Source of the DNA: VGEM01 sp033764265 | Lineage (GTDB): Bacteria; Pseudomonadota; Alphaproteobacteria; Rhodospirillales; Rhodospirillaceae | Reading direction: 5' to 3' | Length of the DNA stretch: 5,140 bases | Assembly: GCA_033764265.1 (NCBI GenBank) | Contig: JANRJB010000261.1 | Location: forward strand, 1-5,140 | Shown here: one piece after another, positions 1 through 5,140 of the stretch | Layout of the letters: every line of letters begins with the position of its first letter | How positions within the stretch are numbered: position 1 is the first letter of the stretch | Notes under the pieces: model-generated | Seen by the model: the letters and a program-made list of their open reading frames with translations, nothing else | Databases searched by the model: none | Told to the model about the DNA's origin: nothing | Made by a program: the position numbers and the translations under genes

Positions 1-12
1 GGGCCGACCGCC

Positions 13-354
13 ATGGCCGACAAGAAATCCGCCCGCGCGGAATACACCACCGATTTCATTGCTTCGGACATCGACAAGGTGTCGTTCCTGGGCAACGTGC
101 ACCTGGACAACATGATGACGGCGCTGATCGCCATCTCGGCCGAGCTGTGGACCGACCGCCGCCGGCTGCGGGTGATCGAGAAGCTCCTGGGCGAAAAGGG
201 CATCACCACGGCGATGATCGAGCAGTACGTGCCGACCGAGGCCGATACCAAGGCCTGGGAGGAAGAACGCAAGGTGCTGGTGGAGCGCATTTTCGACCAG
301 TTCGCGCGCAACGATGCCGAGTTCGGCATCGCGTCCGGCTGGAAGAACAAGTAA
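13..354 (+). CDS. Small charged helical protein, unknown function
   Basis: A 113-residue protein that I do not recognise. It has no signal peptide and no membrane segment. Residues about 33-62 (from NMMTALIAIS to KLLGEKG) look like one long amphipathic helix, and residues about 77-98 (TKAWEEERKVLVERIFDQF) like a second, so the protein is probably mostly helical and soluble. It ends with TAA 16 nt before the methyltransferase ATG at 371, so the two are almost certainly co-transcribed and may work together. The ATG at 13 is the first in frame, but no ribosome binding site is visible in the 12 bases before it. The frame stays open to the left edge, so the true start could lie outside the window. 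An accessory or partner protein of the methyltransferase is an inference from position only. Confidence 0.75.
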   Translation: MADKKSARAEYTTDFIASDIDKVSFLGNVHLDNMMTALIAISAELWTDRRRLRVIEKLLGEKGITTAMIEQYVPTEADTKAWEEERKVLVERIFDQFARNDAEFGIASGWKNK

Positions 355-359
355 GCGGC

Positions 360-365
360 AGGAGG
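360..365 (+). promoter_or_regulatory. Shine-Dalgarno site of the methyltransferase
   Basis: A perfect AGGAGG lies 5 nt before the ATG at 371. It decides the start of the methyltransferase against the in-frame ATG at 314, which would overlap the upstream gene and place 19 arginine- and serine-rich residues ahead of the signal peptide. Confidence 0.85.
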
Positions 366-370
366 ACACC

Positions 371-1552
371 ATGCATTTCGATCGCAGATCGCTGTTGGGC
401 ACCGCCGGCGTTGCGCTGGCCGGCGCCGCCGTCGCCGGCGGCAAGGCGGACGCGAAGCTCCCGAAGGCCGACGTCGAGCCGCGTGGGTCGATCGGACGGC
501 TCGAGCGCCTGCCGACGCTCGACCTGGAAGCCAGCGACGAGTTCCTGACCAGCTTCCGCATCTGGGTGAACGGCCGGTTATCTCAATCGGCCGCCAAGAG
601 CGCCGAAGCGACTTTGAAGGCCAAGGGCATCGACCCCAAGTCCGACATGCCGGTCGAGCAGGCGCTCGAGGTTCTGAAGGACGACCCGATCGTCGCCGTG
701 CGTAACCACACCTGGCAGAACCTGCAGATGCTGATGTGGGACAATCTGCGCCGCGAGTTCCACGGCAACTACGACGCCTACATGGCCGAAATGGAAGCCG
801 CCGACACCGCCGGCCCGGGCAAGCTGGAACTGAACCCCGGCATGAAAGTGCCCGCCTACACCACCCATGAAATCCACATGCAGCCGGGCGGCTATGTCGG
901 CGATCCGTTCGCCGGGCACATCTATCACTACGGCACCAACAACTTCTATAACGCCCGCAACTACCAGGACGGCGTGCAGATCGGCTTCGCCAACGCGGTA
1001 CCGCTGCCGGCCGACGGCAAGGTGCGCCGCATCCTCGACCTGGGCTGCAGCTGCGGCCAGCTGACCGTGGCCCTGAAGCAGCGCTTCCCCGACGCCGAGG
1101 TGTGGGGCATCGACGTCGGCGGCCCGATGGTGCGCTACGCCCACATGCGCGCCGTCGACCTCGGCGTCGACGTCAACTTCCGCCAGGCCTTGGCGGAAGA
1201 CACCGGGTTCCCCGACGGGCACTTCGACATCGTGGTCAGCTACATCCTGCACCACGAGGTCACGGCCGACGCGACACGCCAGATTTTCCGCGAAGCCAGT
1301 CGCGTATTGCGGGCGGGCGGTTTGTACTATCCGATCGACTTCTACACCGGCGACCGCCGCATCCAGAAGAACGCCTATGGTAAACTGCGCGATTGGGTCA
1401 CCCATCGCTGGAACCACGAACGCTGGATGCTGGAGTATCAGTCGGTCGACTTCCCGACCGAGATGCAGGCCGCGGGCTTTGAGGTCAATCCACGCGGCGT
1501 GCCGGCTTATCCCGGCGACAAGGGCAACATCGTCGCCGTCAAAAAGGCCTGA
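371..1552 (+). CDS. Class I SAM-dependent methyltransferase with Tat-like signal peptide
   Basis: A 393-residue protein. The N-terminus is a Tat-like leader: DRRSLLG at residues 4-10, a hydrophobic Ala/Gly stretch to about 23, and an ADA cleavage site at 26-28. Residues about 40-200 form a family-specific N-terminal region without a motif I recognise. A class I methyltransferase core follows: motif I ILDLGCSCGQ (221-230) for SAM binding, an acidic residue ending strand 2 in VWGIDVG (D248), EDTGFPDGHFDIVVS (276-290) as the motif II/III region, and HHE at 294-296. The C-terminal part contains RWNHERW (346-352), which is repeated in the partial paralogue at the right edge of the window. The fold supports methyl transfer from SAM to an unknown acceptor. 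Export by Tat would be odd because SAM is cytoplasmic; a retained or membrane-tethered leader is the alternative. It probably forms an operon with the small upstream gene and ends at a strong terminator. Confidence 0.9.
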   Translation: MHFDRRSLLGTAGVALAGAAVAGGKADAKLPKADVEPRGSIGRLERLPTLDLEASDEFLTSFRIWVNGRLSQSAAKSAEATLKAKGIDPKSDMPVEQALEVLKDDPIVAVRNHTWQNLQMLMWDNLRREFHGNYDAYMAEMEAADTAGPGKLELNPGMKVPAYTTHEIHMQPGGYVGDPFAGHIYHYGTNNFYNARNYQDGVQIGFANAVPLPADGKVRRILDLGCSCGQLTVALKQRFPDAEVWGIDVGGPMVRYAHMRAVDLGVDVNFRQALAEDTGFPDGHFDIVVSYILHHEVTADATRQIFREASRVLRAGGLYYPIDFYTGDRRIQKNAYGKLRDWVTHRWNHERWMLEYQSVDFPTEMQAAGFEVNPRGVPAYPGDKGNIVAVKKA

Positions 1553-1572
1553 CGGCGCAAGGCCGCCGGACA

Positions 1573-1614
1573 CGGGCGCGGGCCGCAGATCGCGGTCCGC
1601 GCCCGCTTCGTTTT
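1573..1614 (+). terminator. Rho-independent terminator after the methyltransferase
   Basis: The arms 1573-1586 and 1592-1605 form a 14-bp stem with a single G-T wobble and a 5-nt loop (AGATC). The run CTTCGTTTT follows at 1606-1614. It starts 20 nt after the methyltransferase stop. Read on the minus strand the hairpin is not followed by a T-run, so it acts mainly on rightward transcripts and protects the convergent IclR gene from read-through. Confidence 0.85.
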
Positions 1615-1620
1615 CCGCGC

Positions 1621-2376
1621 TTAATGGACCTTGTACTTCTTCAAGAGCGTGGTGACCGCCCTGATGATGTTGGACTCGGCCGCGCGCACGCGCTCGGTTG
1701 GCCCGCCTACCGACAGCACCATCGGGTGGCCGCCCACTTGCGGCCGGATCAGCCACGCCAGCAGCCCGACGCCGGCGGCGAAGACATCGTAGCCGACCCC
1801 GTAACCTTGGGCGCGAAAGCGCTTGATCAAGGTCAGATGCTTGTAGGCGTCCACGCGCGGCCCCTCGCGGCCGGCGCGGCGGTTCACGCGTTCGGCCAGG
1901 CGCGCGATCTCTGCGTCGGTCTTGGCGCTGAGCGCGGTCAGTCCGGCGATCGAGGCGAAGATCGGTACCAGCTGGCCTTCAGAGATGTTGAAGGCGATCG
2001 GGTTGGTGCTGCTTTTGATGCGCATGTACTGGATGTAGATGTCGTTCTCGCAGATCAGCGCAGCGGATTCGTTGGTGACGGCCACCACGTCTTCCAGCAA
2101 CTGCAACAGGTCGGCTTCGAATTGCGGCGAGCGGCCGATCCACTGCGCCAGGAACATCAAGCGCGGCGTCGGGAAATAGGTGAAGCTGGCCGGATCGAAA
2201 AACAGGTAGCCCCGCTTGACCATGCTTTTCAGCAGGCCGACGGTGCTGGACGGCGGATACTTCAGCGCGCGGGTGATGACGATGGCCGACAGCGCCCGGC
2301 GCTCGGACTCGAACAGCTCAAGGATGTCGAAAACCCGCCCCGCCGACTTGACGATGCCGTTATTGTCGCCCGCCAC
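1621..2376 (-). CDS. IclR-family transcriptional regulator
   Basis: A 251-residue protein of typical IclR length. Residues about 8-60 form the winged helix-turn-helix, opening with the family-typical KSAGRVFDILELFE. The recognition-helix region is PPSSTVGLLKSMVKRGYL (41-58). Residues about 80-250 form the effector-binding domain, including SEGQLVPIFASIAGLTAL, a variant of the usual G..xPlhatAxGKAlLA stretch, and a closing GYGVGYDVFAAGVGLLAWLI segment that corresponds to the usual GYaxxxeE..xGv...A.pI. The GTG at 2376 is preferred because GGAGG lies 7 nt before it; an earlier GTG at 2424 would add 16 Gly/Ala-rich residues. IclR proteins control catabolic or transport genes in response to small organic ligands. 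Its likely targets are the SDR operon just upstream on the same strand, itself, or the methyltransferases. The ligand cannot be predicted. Confidence 0.9.
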   Translation of the reverse strand: MAGDNNGIVKSAGRVFDILELFESERRALSAIVITRALKYPPSSTVGLLKSMVKRGYLFFDPASFTYFPTPRLMFLAQWIGRSPQFEADLLQLLEDVVAVTNESAALICENDIYIQYMRIKSSTNPIAFNISEGQLVPIFASIAGLTALSAKTDAEIARLAERVNRRAGREGPRVDAYKHLTLIKRFRAQGYGVGYDVFAAGVGLLAWLIRPQVGGHPMVLSVGGPTERVRAAESNIIRAVTTLLKKYKVH

Positions 2377-2381
2377 GGCTT

Positions 2382-2390
2382 CCCCTCCCT
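2382..2390 (-). promoter_or_regulatory. Shine-Dalgarno site of the IclR gene
   Basis: AGGGAGGGG read on the minus strand, with its GGAGG core 7 nt before a GTG codon at 2376-2374. This spacing supports GTG 2376 over GTG 2424 as the start. Confidence 0.7.
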
Positions 2391-2474
2391 GGCTGACCGC
2401 GCCACCGCAGGGGGCGCTCCCCACCGACAGGCGCGACCCGTAGATTAACGCGGCCGGGCGCGGCGTTCAGGTAC

Positions 2475-2488
2475 GAACTGTCAAGTTC
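2475..2488 (-). promoter_or_regulatory. Candidate operator/promoter upstream of the IclR gene
   Basis: In the 139-nt gap between the SDR stop and the IclR start there is an inverted repeat of 5-bp arms with a 4-nt spacer (GAACT-TGAC-AGTTC on the minus strand). A consensus-like -35 hexamer TTGACA sits inside it. An AT-rich patch (ATATGCAT, 2489-2496) adjoins it in otherwise very GC-rich DNA. No good -10 box is found 15-19 nt downstream. IclR proteins bind short palindromes and often repress their own gene, so this is a reasonable operator candidate. The rest of the gap shows nothing I can name. Confidence 0.4.
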
Positions 2489-2515
2489 ATATGCATGGCT
2501 TTACGGGTTGCGGCC

Positions 2516-3373
2516 TCAGGCGCGCGCGCTCGACCCGCCGTCGATGTTGAACTCGATTCCCGTCACGCCACGCGCCGCATCGGAGGCCAGGAAAACCGCG
2601 ACGGCCGCGACATCGGCGGGAAATGCCGGGTCGCCGAGCGGGATGGCGTTGGATTGCCGCGTCCGCGCCAGATATTCCGATTCGCTTGCGAAACCGCGTG
2701 CCCGCGCCATCCCGGGCGTCCAGGTGCCGCCCGGGTGCAACGAAATCACGCGGATGCCGTCGCGCCGTCCATCGATTGCCGCGGCCTTGCTCAACCCCAG
2801 CTGCGCCCCCTTTGCGCTGGGGTAGGCCGCCCCGCCGGCCGACCCACGCTGGCCGGCGCCCGAGTTCATGTTCAGCACGACCCCCCGCGCCTGTTTGAGC
2901 AACGGCCAGGCATGGGTCATGCCGAGAAACGGACCCTCGACATTCAGCCGAAGCAGATAAAGCGCGGTATCGAGGCTGGTCTCTTCCAGCGGACCGCCGC
3001 CGTTGTTGCCGGCATTATTCACCAGGATGTCGAGGCGGCCGTACCGTTCGCCGACCAGGACCATCGCCCGGCGCCAATCGTCCTCGACCGTCACGTCCAG
3101 TTTCAGGTATTCGCCGTTGCCGCCGGCGTCGCGAATCTGGCGTACAGTCTCCGAGCCTTCCTCCGCCGCGCGACCTTTCAATAGTCCGGCCTGCCGCGCC
3201 GACAGCGAACCGCCCTTCTCGCTGCGCCCGGTGACCACCACCGCCGCGCCGGCGCGCGCCATCGCCACTGCACAGGCCTGACCGATGCCTGACTCCGCTC
3301 CGGTAATCAACGCGACCTTGCCGGTCAGTGATCCGGCCTCGCTGGCCGCATCCATCGTTGTGTTGACCGTCAT
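2516..3373 (-). CDS. Classical short-chain dehydrogenase/reductase (SDR)
   Basis: A 285-residue NAD(P)-dependent oxidoreductase of the FabG-like classical SDR family, probably cytoplasmic. The cofactor motif TGAESGIG is at 24-31. Strand 2 ends in TGR (48-50), and the basic residue there weakly suggests NADP(H). NNAG is at 119-122. The catalytic tetrad is complete: N144 (in RLNVEG), S171, Y184 and K188, with Y exactly 13 after S and the motif YPSAK. The C-terminus has the usual TGIEFNIDGG (271-280). Residues about 51-75 after strand 2 are longer than in most classical SDRs. The ATG at 3373 overlaps the TGA of the upstream gene as ATGA, so translation is probably coupled. In-frame codons upstream of it overlap that gene and are low-complexity, so they are rejected; ATG 3355 is a possible later start. 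The substrate is likely a hydroxyl or keto group on an unknown compound. Confidence 0.92.
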   Translation of the reverse strand: MTVNTTMDAASEAGSLTGKVALITGAESGIGQACAVAMARAGAAVVVTGRSEKGGSLSARQAGLLKGRAAEEGSETVRQIRDAGGNGEYLKLDVTVEDDWRRAMVLVGERYGRLDILVNNAGNNGGGPLEETSLDTALYLLRLNVEGPFLGMTHAWPLLKQARGVVLNMNSGAGQRGSAGGAAYPSAKGAQLGLSKAAAIDGRRDGIRVISLHPGGTWTPGMARARGFASESEYLARTRQSNAIPLGDPAFPADVAAVAVFLASDAARGVTGIEFNIDGGSSARA

Positions 3374-4080
3374 GCGCGGCCCCCGCCGTGGACTGGCATC
3401 AACAGTCCGGTCAGGTAAATGGCGGCCGGACCCGACAAGAACGCGGCCGCTTCGGCAATGTCGTCCAACGCCACCGGGCCGATCGGGGCCAGCGTGCCGG
3501 CCAGAATGGCATTGACCCTGACGCCGTCCTTTTTCGCCGCGCACTCGAGCGCCACGCACTTGGTCATTTGCATCACGCCGTTGGCCGCCGCGCAGCGGGC
3601 CGCGGCGTCGGCGGCACCGCTACGTCCATCCGCCGACGTGACGTTGAGGAACGCTCCACCGCCGCCGGCGCGCAGGGCCAGGATCCCGTATTTCATGGCC
3701 AGGAACGTCCGCACGTAACCATCGTCCAGGGCGGCGCGAAACGCCTGCGCATCGAGGCCGCCGACCGGGCCGGACCGATCGACGATGCACAGGTTGACGA
3801 TGGCTCTGGCCGGCGGCGCGGCCGTGACGGCGAATGCGGCCTGCCATGCGGCCTCAGTCGGCGCCGCGGGTTCCATGACGCGCGCGGCGAACCCGGCACG
3901 CCCAAGGCGCGCCGCGACCGCGGCGGCAAGCGGACCGGCTTGGCCGATCACAACCGCCGAAGGTGCGGTTGGTGCCTGTGCGGCCGCGTCGCGCACGGGC
4001 CAAGCTGCACCGGCGCGTGCCGCGAGGGCCACCGCTCCGGCCGAGGCCGCCACCGAGCGCCGCCGCGTCACCCAAAGCAT
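3370..4080 (-). CDS. Tat-leader protein with degenerate SDR fold (probable pseudoenzyme)
   Basis: A 236-residue protein rich in alanine. It opens with a Tat-like leader: TRRRS at residues 5-9, an Ala-rich hydrophobic stretch to about 27, and an AQA cleavage site at 34-36. The remainder follows SDR order: a Rossmann strand and glycine turn VVIGQAGPLAAAVA (43-56) in place of TGxxxGxG; IVNLCIVD (94-101) where NNAG is expected; NVTSADG (146-152) with the catalytic-type serine S149; CAAANG (163-168) where YxxxK is expected; and the SDR-like C-terminus YLTGLLMPVHGG (222-233). Tyrosine is thus replaced by cysteine, lysine by asparagine, and the usual asparagine near 121 is missing, so ordinary SDR catalysis is unlikely. 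The start at 4080 lies 10 nt after the stop of the endostatin-like gene; no strong ribosome binding site is seen, and a GTG at 4071 is an alternative. The gene is intact, without frameshift. A binding or structural role is inferred. Confidence 0.75.
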   Translation of the reverse strand: MLWVTRRRSVAASAGAVALAARAGAAWPVRDAAAQAPTAPSAVVIGQAGPLAAAVAARLGRAGFAARVMEPAAPTEAAWQAAFAVTAAPPARAIVNLCIVDRSGPVGGLDAQAFRAALDDGYVRTFLAMKYGILALRAGGGGAFLNVTSADGRSGAADAAARCAAANGVMQMTKCVALECAAKKDGVRVNAILAGTLAPIGPVALDDIAEAAAFLSGPAAIYLTGLLMPVHGGGRA

Positions 4081-4090
4081 GGCGCGCAGC

Positions 4091-4789
4091 TCAATCGATC
4101 GCAAAGCAGTAGTACAGCCCGCCGCCGCCGCTGCGCGCCAGGCTGGCCATGTCGCACGCGCGCGAGGGATGGGCCGAGTTCCACGAAATGCTGGACGAGC
4201 TATTGCGATCGTGATGGCCCACCTGGGCGGCACCGGCGCTGTTGCTGGTCCAGTTGTTGCAGGTGCGGTCGTCACCTGCCGGATAGGCGGTTCCATCCAG
4301 CCGGGTCCCGGTCAGGATGTCGTGCAGATTGGGCGTGTCGCCGACGCCGTTCACTTCCGCGCCGGTTTCGGTCAGTGCCGTCATCTTGCCGATCAGGTTG
4401 CCATTGCGCGCTTCCTCAAGCGTATCGCCGTGCAGTTCGCTCAGGTTGCTGTCGATCTTGCGGCCCTTCGCATTGTGCCATGGCCCCTTGCCGATCCGGT
4501 CCCGCGCGTTGACCGCGCCAGGTCCCTGCGTACTGAGGTAAGCCCGCCATGTCTTGCCCTTGGCGCCGGCCGCCTCGGCCAGCTGCTGGCAGTGCCGGTC
4601 GGCGCCGGTCAAACCGCCCAGATTGCCGCCATCGAGTGGTGTACTGGTGACGAAGAACGTCATCGGCGGCGGTGGCGCCGCTGCAGGCGCGGGCGCGGCC
4701 GCGCTCGGCGCCGGCGCGGGGGCTTGCGCGCAGGCCGCCGATACAACGGCGAATACGGTCGCGGATAGGATGGAACGAAACGGCGGCAT
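4091..4789 (-). CDS. Secreted protein with endostatin/C-type-lectin-like domain
   Basis: A 232-residue exported protein. The signal peptide (residues 1-23) has a hydrophobic core ILSATVFAVVSAA and a likely AQA cleavage site at 21-23. A Pro/Ala-rich linker (24-42) follows. The domain at about 44-232 opens with FFVTSTPLDGGNLGGLTGAD (45-64), resembling the DUF1554 family known from Leptospira endostatin-like outer-membrane proteins. It continues with C67, KTWRAYLS (79-86), the region C177-NNW and the ending LYYCFAID. The four domain cysteines (67, 177, 212, 228) are spaced so that nested 1-4 and 2-3 disulfides, as in endostatin, are plausible. The domain probably binds a carbohydrate, matrix or surface ligand outside the cytoplasm; the ligand is unknown. 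ATG 4789 is chosen for GGGGAA eight nt upstream; ATG 4795 and GTG 4813 are alternatives. C20 could suggest a lipoprotein, but serine at -3 makes a poor lipobox. It is the first gene of the likely three-gene operon. Confidence 0.8.
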   Translation of the reverse strand: MPPFRSILSATVFAVVSAACAQAPAPAPSAAAPAPAAAPPPPMTFFVTSTPLDGGNLGGLTGADRHCQQLAEAAGAKGKTWRAYLSTQGPGAVNARDRIGKGPWHNAKGRKIDSNLSELHGDTLEEARNGNLIGKMTALTETGAEVNGVGDTPNLHDILTGTRLDGTAYPAGDDRTCNNWTSNSAGAAQVGHHDRNSSSSISWNSAHPSRACDMASLARSGGGGLYYCFAID

Positions 4790-4816
4790 GGTCATTTCCC
4801 CGGTTTTGGACACTTC

Positions 4817-4857
4817 AAAACAAGGGTGACGGCCCGCCGATCATGAGACCGTCACCC
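4817..4857 (-). terminator. Rho-independent terminator after the second methyltransferase
   Basis: A perfect 9-bp inverted repeat (GGGTGACGG at 4824-4832 with CCGTCACCC at 4849-4857) has a 16-nt loop. On the minus strand TTGTTTT (4823-4817) follows directly. It lies 15 nt past the methyltransferase stop and 27 nt before the ATG of the endostatin-like gene, so it separates the two units. It could also act as a partial terminator that lowers downstream expression, since little room remains for a promoter. Confidence 0.75.
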
Positions 4858-4872
4858 CGATACATCATCAAG

Positions 4873-5140
4873 CTACGCGCGCTTGATGCCCATGATGTTG
4901 CGCGCGCCGCCGGAGGTCACGTACGACGAGACCTCGGCCTTCGGGCCGTCCTTGTTGACGTCGAAGCCGACGCGCTGCATCTCGCCCTCGAAATCAACGC
5001 GTTGATAGTCGTACCACCAGCGCTCGTGATTCCAGCGCGATGTCATCCAGTCCCTGATGCGCCGCATCGCCGAGCCGTCCTGACGGCGCCGGCCCGGGTT
5101 GGTATAGACGTCGACCGGGAAGTAAACGCCGCCGGGCCGC
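4873..5140 (-). CDS. Partial SAM-dependent methyltransferase, C-terminal end (paralogue)
   Basis: The frame is open from the right window edge to TAG at 4873, giving the last 88 residues of a longer protein. The visible part starts RPGGVYFPVDVYT, matching RAGGLYYPIDFYT of the methyltransferase at the left of the window, and continues RIRDWMTSRWNHERW, matching KLRDWVTHRWNHERW. The shared pattern YQxVDFxxEMQxxGFxVN follows, and both end in a basic K-x-A tail. It is therefore a paralogue of that gene, though clearly diverged and not a recent duplicate. The SAM-binding core and any signal peptide lie outside the window. An internal ATG at 5067 is not the start, because the similarity extends upstream of it to the edge. 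Confidence 0.88.
   Translation of the reverse strand, partial: RPGGVYFPVDVYTNPGRRRQDGSAMRRIRDWMTSRWNHERWWYDYQRVDFEGEMQRVGFDVNKDGPKAEVSSYVTSGGARNIMGIKRA

Noticed and set aside
578..1756. Long open frame on the minus strand (392 residues) opposite the methyltransferase
   Set aside because: It is a GC-rich shadow: Ala/Val/Gly/Asp/His repeats, no domain, and it overlaps a well-supported gene and terminator.
1624..2448. Long plus-strand frame opposite the IclR gene
   Set aside because: Composition is low-complexity and Asp/Gln/Arg rich with no motif, while the minus strand encodes a clear IclR protein.
2516..2600. CRISPR, tRNA, insertion sequence or other repeat elements anywhere in the window
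   Set aside because: No repeated spacers, tRNA-like folds, transposase fragments or terminal inverted repeats were seen; the only internal similarity is between the two methyltransferases at protein level.
4081..4296. N-terminal extension of the SDR-like protein up to 4296
   Set aside because: The extra 72 residues overlap the 3' end of the endostatin-like gene and would bury the Tat-like leader inside the protein.
3388..4768. Long plus-strand frames opposite the pseudo-SDR and endostatin-like genes
   Set aside because: Arg/Cys/Ala-rich translations without domains; the opposite strand carries recognisable folds, signal peptides and operon spacing.
4824..4857. Reading the 9-bp inverted repeat as a regulatory operator
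   Set aside because: A T-run directly after the stem on the minus strand and its position just past a stop codon fit a terminator better.

Overview
The window is GC-rich, gene-dense bacterial DNA. Shine-Dalgarno sites, twin-arginine (Tat) type signal peptides, an IclR regulator and classical short-chain dehydrogenases (SDRs) all suggest a Gram-negative proteobacterium, perhaps an alphaproteobacterium. That placement is inferred from style; no marker gene is present.

Layout. The left part (1-1552, plus strand) has a small, charged, helical protein of unknown function. It is followed after 16 nt by a 393-residue class I SAM-dependent methyltransferase that carries a Tat-like signal peptide. 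A strong intrinsic terminator (about 1573-1614) ends this pair. Everything to the right is on the minus strand. In transcription order it is: the C-terminal end of a second, paralogous methyltransferase (5140-4873, cut by the window edge); an intrinsic terminator (4857-4817); a secreted protein with an endostatin/C-type-lectin-like domain (4789-4091); a Tat-signal protein with a degenerate SDR fold (4080-3370); a complete classical SDR (3373-2516) whose start overlaps the previous stop as ATGA; a 139-nt gap with a small palindrome and a TTGACA box; and an IclR-family regulator (2376-1621).

How the genes may work together. The 10-nt gap and the ATGA overlap make the endostatin-like, pseudo-SDR and SDR genes a likely operon. 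The IclR regulator directly downstream is a plausible local controller. The two methyltransferase paralogues flank this block and point toward each other, sharing a distinctive RWNHERW C-terminal motif. The surprising feature is that two proteins with folds normally dependent on cytoplasmic cofactors (SAM, NAD(P)) carry Tat-type leaders. One of them, the SDR-like protein, appears to have lost three of the four catalytic residues. The cluster could be a catabolic or surface-modification locus, but no substrate can be read from the sequence.
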